This document shows positions 26,913-36,415 of a stretch of DNA of 64,000 nt, piece by piece. A model generated the notes under the pieces. The model was given only the letters and a program-made list of their open reading frames with translations. It had not been told where the DNA came from and ran no database searches. The position numbers and the translations under genes are program-made. Positions within the stretch are counted from its first letter, which is position 1, and every line of letters starts with the position of its first letter. The DNA is from Zetaproteobacteria bacterium CG06_land_8_20_14_3_00_59_53 (GTDB lineage: Bacteria > Pseudomonadota > Zetaproteobacteria > Mariprofundales > Mariprofundaceae): the NCBI GenBank assembly GCA_002779605.1, contig PEWE01000012.1, forward strand, positions 62,001 to 126,000. Direction: 5' to 3'.

Positions 26913-28915
26913 CCACGGATTCGATCACCCGCAGCAAGCAGATGCCGCTCAAGGAACAGCCCCAGCTTGTTCGCCGCCACCGGCTTGTGCAGCAAAGGAA
27001 ACCCGGCAGATGTAGCCTCCTGCATTCGCGATGGCTCGGTATCGCCGGTTAGTAACAGCGCCGGGATAGCATGCCCCGCCAGCGCATGCAGGGCGCGAAT
27101 AGCTTCCACACCGGTAGCATTATCACGCAGGCGAAAATCGGCGATCACCGCATCAGGCATGTGTTTTCCATCCTCCAGCGCTGCAATGGCTTCCTGTTGA
27201 TCGCCGAAACACATCACCTCGCAATGCCATTGCTCCAGCATCAGACCAAGGCTGTCGAGCATCTGCGGGTCGTCGTCAATCACAAAGACCCGCATACCCT
27301 GGAAATCCCGACCGCCGGAAGCGACCACCGGCCGCGCCGGCAGGGGAACATCGCCGGAGATCAACGGTATTCCGAAGCAGAACACCGACCCGCGCCCGGG
27401 CCGGGACCTCAATTCAATCTGACCGCCCAGCAACCGGCTCATGCGGCTGGCGATGGCCAGACCGAGCCCGACCCCATTTCTACGGTCACGCTCAGGGTTC
27501 CCCAACTGAACGAACTCGTGAAAAACTTCATCCTGCCTGTCCTTGTCGATGCCCGGACCGGTATCCCACACCTCAAGTCGCAGCTTCTCCCCTCTTCGCC
27601 TCGCCGCCAGAAGGATACCCCCATGCCGGGTATACCGGATGGCATTGCTGATCAGATTGATCAGGATTTCCTTGACGAATACAGGGTCGGACTCAACCCG
27701 CAGGATTCCCGCTGGCATATGCAGCCGCCACCCAAGACCCGCATCTTCGCACTGTGCTGCATATTGCTCATGCAGGTCATGCAACATGGCGGATAGATCG
27801 AACACTTCGGGCTCGGCTTTCAATTCCGCAGCATCGAGCTGGGAAATATTCAGCAATCGATCCAGCATATTGCCGACATCGTCGCTTGCTGCCTGCAGCT
27901 TACCGATGATGCGCTGCTCCGGCACCGCCTGAGTCCGCTCGGCCAGCACATCGAGATACAGGCGCATGGCCTGCAGAGGCTGGCGCAGATCATGACTGGC
28001 CGCAGCCAGAAACCGTGATTTGGCAGCATTGGCGGCATCCGCCTGCATCCTCGCCTTTTCCAGCTCCTCTGCGATCCGCTTGCGCTCGCTGATATCCTCC
28101 TGAACCGCCACATAGAAACGGATCTCGCCATGTGAATCGCGCACCGGGGCGATAGCTGCGGACTGGCAATATAACTCGCCGTTCTTTCTCCGGTTCATAA
28201 ATTCACCGCGCCAGGTTTTTCCTGCCGTCACTGATGTCCACATATCCCGATAGGCCTCGACCGGGGTCTGGCCGGAGCCCTGAAATCGGGGGTTCTTTCC
28301 AAGCACCTCTTTCGAGGTGTAGCCGGAAATGCGTTCATAAGCCGGATTAACATGCAGCATGCACCCTTCGCTATCCGTAACAATGATGCTCGCGGGGCTG
28401 TTCTCCACGGCCAGAACCAGGGTTTGCAGTTTCTCCTCGGTCTGGGCCAGCGCGGTCACATCTCTGAAGGTTCCTTCCACGCCTGCAATCTTTCCTTCAC
28501 TGTCGTGATAAACATGCGAATTCACGGATATCCAGAGCACATTGCCGTTTTTATGACGCATGCGGATGCGGTAATCGAAAATCTTCCCGAAGTGATCGAG
28601 TTGCTTGCGCAGTTCTGCTCGTTCCGTTTCATCCGCATAAAAATCGGTGACCAGCCGCCCCCGGATCTCTTTCGGCGAATAACCGCTCAAAGCCTGTACG
28701 GACGGCGAGACCATCAGAATCCGCCCGCTGTAATCGGCGCGATACAGCACTTCCTGCATATGGTCGAAAATGGATTGCAGTTCGGCCGTGCGCTGCCTGA
28801 CCATGCGACTGAGAGACACGATGAATGCAGCGCCGATAAGCAGCATCACCAGCAGCATTCCGGCGATGATCTCCCAGCGCAGCAAAGGAAGGATCATTCC
28901 ATGCTGCCCTGTCAC
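26909..28915 (-). CDS. Hybrid sensor histidine kinase (PAS-PAS-HK-REC)
   Basis: This 668-residue kinase has one N-terminal membrane helix (about 14-38), two PAS domains (about 45-155 and 165-275), a HisKA dimerisation domain with His308 in AAASHDLRQPLQ, an ATPase domain with the N-box ISNAIRYT and G-boxes DTGPGID and GVGLGLAI, and a C-terminal receiver with DDD at 547-549 and acceptor Asp593 (VIADFRL). The receiver could relay phosphate to another protein or autoregulate. The closest partner is the convergent NarL-type regulator, whose 3' end overlaps by four bases. The signal is unknown, probably read through the PAS domains. Confidence 0.9.
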   Translation of the reverse strand: MTGQHGMILPLLRWEIIAGMLLVMLLIGAAFIVSLSRMVRQRTAELQSIFDHMQEVLYRADYSGRILMVSPSVQALSGYSPKEIRGRLVTDFYADETERAELRKQLDHFGKIFDYRIRMRHKNGNVLWISVNSHVYHDSEGKIAGVEGTFRDVTALAQTEEKLQTLVLAVENSPASIIVTDSEGCMLHVNPAYERISGYTSKEVLGKNPRFQGSGQTPVEAYRDMWTSVTAGKTWRGEFMNRRKNGELYCQSAAIAPVRDSHGEIRFYVAVQEDISERKRIAEELEKARMQADAANAAKSRFLAAASHDLRQPLQAMRLYLDVLAERTQAVPEQRIIGKLQAASDDVGNMLDRLLNISQLDAAELKAEPEVFDLSAMLHDLHEQYAAQCEDAGLGWRLHMPAGILRVESDPVFVKEILINLISNAIRYTRHGGILLAARRRGEKLRLEVWDTGPGIDKDRQDEVFHEFVQLGNPERDRRNGVGLGLAIASRMSRLLGGQIELRSRPGRGSVFCFGIPLISGDVPLPARPVVASGGRDFQGMRVFVIDDDPQMLDSLGLMLEQWHCEVMCFGDQQEAIAALEDGKHMPDAVIADFRLRDNATGVEAIRALHALAGHAIPALLLTGDTEPSRMQEATSAGFPLLHKPVAANKLGLFLERHLLAAGDRIRG

Positions 28916-28916
28916 C

Positions 28917-29474
28917 TCACGCCACCCGTCCGTTGTAAATCACGCCTTGTGCTGACTGATAGTCATTCAAAACCCTTGCCGCAGCATCTCGACATACCCC
29001 GGTTTGCACATGGATGCCACGCTTCTCCAGCTCGGCCACCCAATCCGGATGCCTTGGCCCTTCATCAAAGCCGATGCGCTGTGCATCTGCGGCAGTCGCC
29101 CCGCATACGACACGCCGGATACCCGACCACGGGATCGCCCCGAAACACATCGCACACGGCTCGCAACTGGTCACCAGTTCGCAGTCTGGCATACCCTTCG
29201 CCCCCAGATCGAAGCAGCCCAACTTCTGCTGCGCCGCGGCGATGGCCAGCATCTCGGCATGTGCGGTGGAATTGTTCAGCGGCACCACGCGGTTCACCCC
29301 GGCGGCAATCAGGGTGCCATTGCCCGCATCGAACACCGCCGCACCGAACGGTCCCCCCGTACCCTGCCCGACATTCAGACGGGACAGATCAATGACCAGT
29401 TTCATGCGCGACCCGACTGTCGCAAAGCCGGCTGTTTCGGTTGCAAGCCGATCAAGCAGCCACTGCGGCAACAT
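28917..29474 (-). CDS. Nucleoside/guanine deaminase (CMP/dCMP deaminase fold)
   Basis: This zinc deaminase of about 185 residues has the metal-binding motif HAEMLAI and the second motif PCAMCFGAIPWSG, as in guanine deaminase (GuaD) and related nucleoside deaminases. I chose ATG 29474 because it does not overlap mnmA; ATG 29495 is possible. The N-terminal MLPQWLLDRL and the GGPFGAAV segment match GuaD-like proteins. It follows mnmA with a five-base gap and ends next to the hybrid kinase. It could act in purine salvage; the exact base is not certain. Confidence 0.85.
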   Translation of the reverse strand: MLPQWLLDRLATETAGFATVGSRMKLVIDLSRLNVGQGTGGPFGAAVFDAGNGTLIAAGVNRVVPLNNSTAHAEMLAIAAAQQKLGCFDLGAKGMPDCELVTSCEPCAMCFGAIPWSGIRRVVCGATAADAQRIGFDEGPRHPDWVAELEKRGIHVQTGVCRDAAARVLNDYQSAQGVIYNGRVA

Positions 29475-29478
29475 CGCG

Positions 29479-30618
29479 TCAGTTGCCGGTAGCATCGACC
29501 GCCATTTCCCGATGCGCTGCCTGCACGATGCCGCCACCGAGCAATTCCTCGCCGGCATACACGGCGGCCACCTGACCGGGAGCCGTGGGCTTTTGCGGTA
29601 TCTCAAAAACTAACTCATAGCCTTCGACCCGTTTTCTCAATGAGCAGGCGGCGGGCTTCATCTGGTAGCGCACCTTGGCGAGCAGCTGCTCACCGTCCGC
29701 AGGCGTGCGGATCCATGCCTCATCCGCAACCTCCACACGCCGGATCATAGCTTCCGCCGGATGAGCCACGACCACGCGCGCCGTCACACCATCAAGCGCC
29801 ACTACATGCCACGGCCCGCCGGAAAGGTTCAGGCCCTTGCGCTGGCCGAGCGTGTAATGCGCGATGCCGTCATGCCCGCCGAGCCGGTTGCCCTCGGTAT
29901 CCACGATATCGCCCGGCACGAATCCGGCACTCGCCCCTTCGCGCTTGAGGAAGGCGATGCGGTCGCCGGCCGGGATGAAACAGATGTCCTGACTTTCATG
30001 CTTTTCGGCGGTGAGCAACTTGTAGTGTCGAGCCAGTTCGCGCGTGTCGTCCTTCTGCAGATCGCCGACCGGAAACAGGATACGGGAAGCCTGTGTGCGA
30101 TTGATGGTGGCAAGAAAATAGCTCTGGTCCTTGCGCTCGTCCGCACCGCGGAAGATACGCACACCGCTTGCATCGTCATGCCGCCGCACATAATGCCCGG
30201 TGGCCACATAGGCCGCCTGCAGCCCGTCGGCGGCATCGAGAAGTGCACCGAACTTCACAAAGCGGTTGCAGCGCTCGCAGGGGTTCGGCGTGCGCCCGGA
30301 TTCGTATTCGGCGATGAACGGATCGATGACGTTGTCGCGGAAGTTGTCGCGCATATCCATGGAATAGAACGGAATACCGATCTGGTCGGCTACCCGTCTG
30401 GCATCGTAGGCATCGTCCAGCGAACAGCAGGAGCCGTGCCCGGCCACTTCTTCTCTCGAATAATCCCAGACATGCAGGAACACACCGATCACATCCGCAC
30501 CGGCCTCCTTGAGCAACGCCGCCATCACCGAGGAATCCACCCCGCCGCTCATCGCCGCCACCACGCGCACGCCGCGCAGATGGGATAAGGATTGAATCAG
30601 GGAAGAGGTATCGACCAT
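29479..30618 (-). CDS. mnmA: tRNA-specific 2-thiouridylase
   Basis: MnmA adds sulfur to U34 of tRNA-Lys, -Glu and -Gln using a sulfur relay. The 379 residues start with the PP-loop VVAAMSGGVDSSVMAALL. The nucleophile Cys is in NPCERCNRFVKFG, and the persulfide Cys is in SQDICFIP. The active-site cysteines are thus in place. It lies between a ubiH-like gene (60 bases upstream) and the deaminase gene. Confidence 0.96.
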   Translation of the reverse strand: MVDTSSLIQSLSHLRGVRVVAAMSGGVDSSVMAALLKEAGADVIGVFLHVWDYSREEVAGHGSCCSLDDAYDARRVADQIGIPFYSMDMRDNFRDNVIDPFIAEYESGRTPNPCERCNRFVKFGALLDAADGLQAAYVATGHYVRRHDDASGVRIFRGADERKDQSYFLATINRTQASRILFPVGDLQKDDTRELARHYKLLTAEKHESQDICFIPAGDRIAFLKREGASAGFVPGDIVDTEGNRLGGHDGIAHYTLGQRKGLNLSGGPWHVVALDGVTARVVVAHPAEAMIRRVEVADEAWIRTPADGEQLLAKVRYQMKPAACSLRKRVEGYELVFEIPQKPTAPGQVAAVYAGEELLGGGIVQAAHREMAVDATGN

Positions 30619-30678
30619 CGCCGCAGCCTACCCCGCCGCACTTCCCTGTAGCAAAGCTTTACGAATCAGGGGAATCGA

Positions 30679-31881
30679 TCAGGAGATCTGTTTGGGCAAG
30701 GGCAGCGACAGTCCCGTGGCACGGCGCATCAACAGCTGCTTGATAGTTCCGGCATTACCGACCGCTCGCATACCGGCATCCCTCAGCCAGGGCACACCGG
30801 GCATCTCAGAGGTGAACAGGTGATGGAAACCTTCCATCGCACTCATCACCGCCAGCACATCGGGGATGCGGTTGCCGCGCATGCGGCTCAACACATCCAT
30901 GCTACCGTGATCCTCGCGGAAACGTCTGGCATCGGAGATCTCCTGCGCCAGCGCCATGGCATCGCGCAGCCCGAGATTCACACCCAGACCCGCCAGCGGG
31001 TGTACCTGATGCGCGGCGTCGCCGATCAAGGCAAGGCGCGGGCGCACCATATGCTTGGCCAACTGACTACGCAGCGGAAAGGCGGCGCGCTCGCCGACCT
31101 CCTGAAGCGTGCCCAGCAGCGGCCCGAAGGCCAGCTGCAATTCGTTCAGGAAGGCAGCATCGTCCAGCGCCATCAGGCGATCCGCTTCAGGGTCGTCGGC
31201 ACTCCACACGATGGAACACAGATTGTCGGTCATCGGCAGCATGGCCAGCGGGCCTGTCGGCAGAAAACGCTGATAGGCAACCCCTTTGTGGCTGAACTGC
31301 GGACGCACCGTGGCCACGATACCACGCTGCATGAAGCGATGACTCCACACCTGGATGCCGGCCTGCAGACGCAACCATGAATTGCCGCCGTCCGCACCCA
31401 CCACCAGCGGGGTATGCAGCAAGCGCCCGTCGGCAAGTGTCAGCTCGACATGTGAAGCCTTCCACACCACCGAATCAACACTGGCCGGGCAGCAATACTC
31501 GATGGAATCCGAATCGTGCACCACCTGCGTCATCGCATCGGAGAGCACGCTGTTCTCGACCAGAAAACCGAGCTCCTGCATGTCCGCCTCTGCGGCCTCG
31601 AACCGCACGCTTCCGAAGCGCTGATCGTCAAAAATACGCATACCCTCGATCGCCTGCGCCCTGCTGCCGATATACTCCCACACCCCGATGCCGCGCAGCA
31701 TCTCGACCGTACCGGCGACGATCGCCGACACCCGGCAGTCGCGCCCCAGCGACAGGCGGGGTGTGGCCTCCATGCGCTCGATCACCACCACCGACAGGCC
31801 CGTATCCTTCAACGCGCAGGCCAGCCCCAGACCGACCATGCCGCCGCCGATAATCACCACATCCGCTTGCTGTGCCTTCAA
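30679..31881 (-). CDS. UbiH/UbiF-family FAD monooxygenase (second copy)
   Basis: This 400-residue flavoprotein hydroxylase probably adds a hydroxyl to the ubiquinone ring. It has the FAD motif VVIIGGGMVGLGLACALKD, the DG motif VVGADGGNSWLR and the GD motif ALIGDAAHQVHPLAGLGVNLG. I choose the TTG start at 31881: it overlaps the upstream stop as TTGA, follows GAGGGG with six-base spacing, and places the FAD motif at the usual distance. An ATG at 31938 would add 19 atypical residues. The ring position (C5, C6 or C1) cannot be told from sequence, because UbiH, UbiF and UbiI are close homologues. Confidence 0.88.
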   Translation of the reverse strand: MKAQQADVVIIGGGMVGLGLACALKDTGLSVVVIERMEATPRLSLGRDCRVSAIVAGTVEMLRGIGVWEYIGSRAQAIEGMRIFDDQRFGSVRFEAAEADMQELGFLVENSVLSDAMTQVVHDSDSIEYCCPASVDSVVWKASHVELTLADGRLLHTPLVVGADGGNSWLRLQAGIQVWSHRFMQRGIVATVRPQFSHKGVAYQRFLPTGPLAMLPMTDNLCSIVWSADDPEADRLMALDDAAFLNELQLAFGPLLGTLQEVGERAAFPLRSQLAKHMVRPRLALIGDAAHQVHPLAGLGVNLGLRDAMALAQEISDARRFREDHGSMDVLSRMRGNRIPDVLAVMSAMEGFHHLFTSEMPGVPWLRDAGMRAVGNAGTIKQLLMRRATGLSLPLPKQIS

Positions 31882-33116
31882 ACCGAACCCCTCGTGAAAA
31901 CCTGTTGTGCCAGACCCGCCGCATGCCTGAGCAACCATCTGCGCAGGGCCGGCAGCCTGTCCATTCCGGCCATGCCCAGGCCACGCGCCAGCTTCACCGG
32001 TAGCAACTCGTTGCAGAACAACGCATTCAAACCCTCGGTGAACACCGTCACCGAGGCCGTATCGACACAGCGCTTCTGGGCGTATTCCTCGAGCACCACG
32101 GGCGCCCCGACATCGCGCCCGCCATCCACTGCGCGTTGCATGGCACGGCTCAAATCAGTGACATCGCGCAAACCAAGATTCAGCCCCTGCCCCGCAACCG
32201 GGTGCATGGTGTGTGCGGCATTGCCGATCAGCGCCACGCGCTGTGCGGTGAATCGCTCGGTGACGCGGTATTCGAAGGGGAACAAGGCGCGCGGACCCAC
32301 CGAAACGAATCCGCCGAGATGCGCCTGCATCTCCTGCCCCGCCTCGATCTCCAACCAGCGCAGGAATGCCGCATCGTCCAGCTGGCCGATACGCGCGGCA
32401 TCGCGCGGGGATAGTGTCCAGACGATCGAATAACGTCCGGCATCCAGCGGCAGGAAGGCCAGCGGACCGTCCGGCCGGAAACATTCGTGCGCCACATCGT
32501 GATGCGGGATCTTCGGGGTTACGGAAGCAACCAGACCGAAGCGGTTATGATCCCAGCCGCGACTGCCGATGCCACAGAGCTTGCGCACCCGGCTCATCGT
32601 GCCGTCCGCACCGACCAGCAAACGGGCCTGCAGGCCCGAATCCCCGTCCTGCTGCCGGATCGACAACTGCACGCCGTCGGTATCCACAGCAAGCGACTGC
32701 AACTGTGCCGGAGCATAGATCTGCACATCCTGCGGCATGGCCTTGTACAGCGCGCTCAGCACATGTGCGTTCTGCACCACATAACCCAGCGCCTCGACAT
32801 CCGCTTCGCCGCGATGCATGCCGACCTCGCCGCGATTGCCCGGCTCACACACATGAACCTTGCGGATCGGCGCTGCTCCCGCCCTTGCGATAGCCTCCCA
32901 GACGCCAAGCTGCTCCAGATGACAACGTGAACCATACGACAGAGCAATGACCCGCTCGGGCTTTGTCTCAGCAAATGAGGCAACCCACTGAGCTTCAATC
33001 AAAGCCACGGAGAGTCCCATACGCGAGGCGGTGATAGCCAGCGCCGCGCCCGCCAGGCCGCCACCGACAATCGCCACATCATGGATATTCTGTTGTCCGA
33101 CCTGTCCCGTCGCCAA
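31878..33116 (-). CDS. ubiH: UbiH-family FAD monooxygenase (first copy)
   Basis: This 412-residue paralogue of the downstream flavoprotein has FAD motif VAIVGGGLAGAALAITASR, LVGADGTMSRVR, and VALIGNAAHTMHPVAGQGLNLG. It probably acts on another position of the ubiquinone ring. Its stop codon overlaps the TTG start of the second copy (TTGA), so the pair are co-translated. Together with ubiD at 56.5-58 kb, this supports aerobic ubiquinone synthesis. The name ubiH is by family rather than proven ring position. Confidence 0.85.
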   Translation of the reverse strand: MATGQVGQQNIHDVAIVGGGLAGAALAITASRMGLSVALIEAQWVASFAETKPERVIALSYGSRCHLEQLGVWEAIARAGAAPIRKVHVCEPGNRGEVGMHRGEADVEALGYVVQNAHVLSALYKAMPQDVQIYAPAQLQSLAVDTDGVQLSIRQQDGDSGLQARLLVGADGTMSRVRKLCGIGSRGWDHNRFGLVASVTPKIPHHDVAHECFRPDGPLAFLPLDAGRYSIVWTLSPRDAARIGQLDDAAFLRWLEIEAGQEMQAHLGGFVSVGPRALFPFEYRVTERFTAQRVALIGNAAHTMHPVAGQGLNLGLRDVTDLSRAMQRAVDGGRDVGAPVVLEEYAQKRCVDTASVTVFTEGLNALFCNELLPVKLARGLGMAGMDRLPALRRWLLRHAAGLAQQVFTRGSV

Positions 33117-33231
33117 TGCCCGCTCCCTTACCCTGACCTTTCACAACGCCCTCATATGACGCATCCGAGGTATAATCCATACTCCATCGAGGGGCAAGTC
33201 TGCACAGCTGCCGTCAGCGTCTGAGCGAAGC

Positions 33232-33260
33232 TTGACACCTATAGCCGCGATGACAATGCT
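33232..33260 (+). promoter_or_regulatory. Putative promoter of tRNA-Leu
   Basis: A perfect -35 TTGACA (33232-33237) and a weaker -10 AATGCT (33255-33260) are 17 bases apart, followed by a GC-rich discriminator TCGCGCC, typical of stable-RNA promoters. The tRNA begins 32 bases downstream. Confidence 0.55.
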
Positions 33261-33291
33261 TCGCGCCTGTTTTACCGCAGCTCTCTCTTAT

Positions 33292-33378
33292 GCCGGGATG
33301 GTGAAATTGGTAGACACGCCAGACTCAAAATCTGGTTTCCGCGAGGAAGTGCCGGTTCGACCCCGGCTCCCGGTACCA
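33292..33378 (+). tRNA. tRNA-Leu (anticodon CAA)
   Basis: The 87-base class II tRNA starts GCCGGGA and has anticodon loop CTCAAAA (CAA, reads UUG), a long variable arm (TTTCCGCGAGGAAG) and an encoded ACCA end. The terminal acceptor pair is G1-U72 instead of the usual G-C. Confidence 0.97.
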
Positions 33379-33419
33379 TAGATACTTCACTGCGTTCACT
33401 GCCGGCGGATAGAAACCCC

Positions 33420-35621
33420 TCAGCTCTTCAACCGCCCTGCGTTGGCGTAGTGGCTGCGAATCTTACCCAGAGTCTCGTTGACCAGTAACAGATTCCACGG
33501 CTTGACCAACACCTCGATATTGCCCTGCACCATGAATTCCTTGCTTGCCAGAGTATCGCGCAGATCATAGCCGGTCATCAGCACGATCGGTAAATCAGAC
33601 CGCACCTCGCTGATATACTGGGCGACCACGGTTCCGCTGCAGCGCGGCATGACGATATCCAGAAAAGCCGCATGCAATTGCTTCTGGTGCGCGAAAAACT
33701 GCTGGCGGGCTTCCTCTCCATCCGCCGCACAGACCACCCTGAAACCGCTTCCCTCCAGCATCTCCCTGAGCGCCTCGCGGGCATCGCTGTTGTCGTCGGC
33801 AACCAGAATCAGTTCCCCGTCACCCTTTTCAATCTGCACATCAAAACGGGAATCGCCCTCAACCGGCTGTGCTACAGCAACCGCTAACAGGGGGAGCCAG
33901 CAACGGAACAGCGTACCCTCGCCCTGTATACTTTCCACCTCGATGCATCCGCCATGGAACTCCACACAACCCTGCACCATCGGCAAACCCAGTCCGGTAC
34001 CCCGGCCGGTTTCCTTGGTCGTGAAGTAGGGGTCGAAAATTCTGCCGCGCGTCGCCTCGTCCATGCCGATACCGTTGTCCTCCACATCGATACGCACACA
34101 GGCTTCCGGAACCTTGTCCACGACACCGCGCATGTGGCACTCGCCGCGACACCCCGGTCGCTTGCCGCAAACCCCGGCGCACAAGGTGATACGACCTCCC
34201 GATCTGGGCTCACCGGTAAATTTCGCCTCCACTGCGTGCCGCGCATTGGTCAGAAGATTGAGTATGGCCTGCTGGATCCGCCCGGGATCACCGCTCACCG
34301 GCATCGTGATGTTCTCGATGTCAAATACCAGCTCGATATTCTCCGGTATGGCGGGACGTGCGAACTTGATGATCTCTTTCAGGAAAGGCCGAAGATCGAA
34401 ATCCTTCTTTTCCATCACCCCGGAGCGCGCGAAGGTCAGCAACTGGCGGATGACATCGGCCGCCTGATAACCCTGCTTCTCCACTCTCTTCAAGCGTTTC
34501 AGGGCTTCCGGATTGTCCTGCATATCACGCTGCACCAGATACAGATTGCCCAGCATGCCGGCCAGCATATTATTAAAATCGTGCGCGATACCGCCGGCCA
34601 GTGTGCCCACAGCCTCCATCTTCTGCGCCTGCAGAAGCTGGGCCTCCATCTCATTCATTTCGGAAATATCCCGATGCACAGCTGAAAAGCGCATCACACC
34701 GTGCACATCACGCACCGGAGAGATGCTGCTCAGCGATGTATAGCTCAACCCGTCCTTGCGTTTGCGGCGATGACGTCCATGCCACGCAATACCAAGCTCG
34801 ACGGAAGTCATCGCCTCTTCCGTCGCCGGATCGGTATCGTCCCACCACAGCCAGGAGGACTTCCCGACCAGTTCGCTTTCGTCGGCTACACCCACGGCGT
34901 GACAATAGGAGGGATTGACCGCCTCGATGATGCCTTGCGCATCAAACACACAAACCGACTCATCCCCCTGCTCGACAGCCCGCTGCAAAAGATCGGAGCG
35001 GGTGCGTAATCCCTCCTGCTCGGTAACATCCTCAATCAGCCCAACCCAGTTAACCACCTCGCCTTTTACATTTCGTACGGGCGAGAGATGGAGGTTATTC
35101 CAGAAGGGGGTGCCATCCTTGCGATAATTTCTCACCAGAGCACGAACAGCATCGCCATGCTGAATGGCGTTTTTTGTCTTTTGAAGTGCGGGCTGCCCGG
35201 TATCGTCACCTTGCATAAAGCGAGGATGTCTACCGATCACTTCTTCCGGGGCATAACCTGTTATATGTGAAAAAGCCTGATTCACAGCGGTGATCCGCAA
35301 TTCCCCATCCTGAGGAGCTGTCACCACAACGCCGACAGATAAATTACTGACCACCGAATTGAACAGGCTGTTCTGGTCACGCGCCGACTTCAGCGGACGC
35401 ACCACCCAGGCATAGATCAACATCGAGGAAAGCCAGCCGAGCAACAGCGCGTCCACCACACCGGTCCAGATAGAGTTCTGACTGAATCCACCGAACTCCA
35501 TCACCGCCATGATCAGGAACTCGATACCGACGATGGCCGCAACGAGTTGCAGTCCAATCCGCACCGCACCGCGATTGCGCATCAGAAAGTCATGGAAATC
35601 CATAGGATAACCATCAGTCAA
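33420..35621 (-). CDS. Hybrid sensor histidine kinase (2TM-PAS-PAS-HK-REC)
   Basis: This 733-residue kinase has two N-terminal membrane helices (about 20-42 and 52-75), two PAS domains (about 83-200 and 215-320), a HisKA helix with His347 in GGIAHDFNN, an ATPase domain with DNGIGMD and GTGLGLPMVQG, and a C-terminal receiver with Asp609/Asp610 and acceptor Asp655 (FLDIVMPR). A cluster of five cysteines (481, 485, 491, 495, 508) sits in the ATPase domain between the N-box and G1 box, which is not standard. It is the first of three signalling genes on this strand; the nearest regulator gene lies 79 bases upstream of its start. The signal is unknown. Confidence 0.9.
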   Translation of the reverse strand: MTDGYPMDFHDFLMRNRGAVRIGLQLVAAIVGIEFLIMAVMEFGGFSQNSIWTGVVDALLLGWLSSMLIYAWVVRPLKSARDQNSLFNSVVSNLSVGVVVTAPQDGELRITAVNQAFSHITGYAPEEVIGRHPRFMQGDDTGQPALQKTKNAIQHGDAVRALVRNYRKDGTPFWNNLHLSPVRNVKGEVVNWVGLIEDVTEQEGLRTRSDLLQRAVEQGDESVCVFDAQGIIEAVNPSYCHAVGVADESELVGKSSWLWWDDTDPATEEAMTSVELGIAWHGRHRRKRKDGLSYTSLSSISPVRDVHGVMRFSAVHRDISEMNEMEAQLLQAQKMEAVGTLAGGIAHDFNNMLAGMLGNLYLVQRDMQDNPEALKRLKRVEKQGYQAADVIRQLLTFARSGVMEKKDFDLRPFLKEIIKFARPAIPENIELVFDIENITMPVSGDPGRIQQAILNLLTNARHAVEAKFTGEPRSGGRITLCAGVCGKRPGCRGECHMRGVVDKVPEACVRIDVEDNGIGMDEATRGRIFDPYFTTKETGRGTGLGLPMVQGCVEFHGGCIEVESIQGEGTLFRCWLPLLAVAVAQPVEGDSRFDVQIEKGDGELILVADDNSDAREALREMLEGSGFRVVCAADGEEARQQFFAHQKQLHAAFLDIVMPRCSGTVVAQYISEVRSDLPIVLMTGYDLRDTLASKEFMVQGNIEVLVKPWNLLLVNETLGKIRSHYANAGRLKS

Positions 35622-35700
35622 AATACATAATTTAGATATTAGGAAAAGTCGGCTGATCGGTCAGCATTTTCCCGACAGGCGTCGGAAAGAGATGTGCGCC

Positions 35701-36339
35701 TCAGGGGGTGATGATATCCTTGCGGATGGCGATGCGGGCTAACTCGGCCACATTTTCGCAGCCCAGCTTGACCATGATGCGGGTACGATGCGTACCCACG
35801 GTTTTCGGACTCAGATGCAGAAGGTCGGCGATATGCTGCACACCTTTTCCCTCGGCGAGCATGCGGAACACCTCGAACTCGCGCCCGCTCAAGGATTGCA
35901 GACCGGAACCGGTTTTGAGGATCGCCATGCGATGCGCGATCCTGTCTTCAAGATAAACCTCTCCAGCCGCCACCCCGCGCACAGCATCCACCAGCGATGC
36001 CGAATGCATCCCCTTGCTCATAAAACCGCGCGCACCAGCCTCGATAGTCTTGACGGCGATCACTTCATCATCATACATGGTGAGCATCACGACACAGGCT
36101 TGGCTATCCCGCCGGAGAATGCGCCGCAAGGCAGACAATCCACCCTCGCCGGGCATCGCCACATCCAGCAACACCACATCCGGATGATGCTCAAAATAGT
36201 GGGTATACGCCTCCTCACCGGTTGATGACTCGACAACCACGCGGATATCATCGCACCGCTCAAGCAGGCCACGGATGCCATCGCGCACCAGCGCGTGGTC
36301 GTCCACAATCTGCACCCGTATGATATTGCTATCGCTCAT
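35701..36339 (-). CDS. NarL/UvrY-type response regulator
   Basis: This 212-residue regulator has receiver residues Asp13/Asp14 (IVDDHALVRDGI), acceptor Asp59 (VVLLDVAMPGEGG), and a C-terminal LuxR helix-turn-helix (LSGREFEVFRMLAEGKGVQ, then LSPKTVGTHRTRIMVKL). The overall shape resembles UvrY/GacA. It lies 76 bases downstream of the interrupted kinase, its most likely partner, and upstream of the hybrid kinase. Targets are not known. Confidence 0.9.
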   Translation of the reverse strand: MSDSNIIRVQIVDDHALVRDGIRGLLERCDDIRVVVESSTGEEAYTHYFEHHPDVVLLDVAMPGEGGLSALRRILRRDSQACVVMLTMYDDEVIAVKTIEAGARGFMSKGMHSASLVDAVRGVAAGEVYLEDRIAHRMAILKTGSGLQSLSGREFEVFRMLAEGKGVQHIADLLHLSPKTVGTHRTRIMVKLGCENVAELARIAIRKDIITP

Positions 36340-36415
36340 TCAAACCCCGTGTTTCCGCCCGCAAAGCTCCGCATGTTATGCGCTGTAGCATCAATAGAAA
36401 TAAGCACATCACCTG

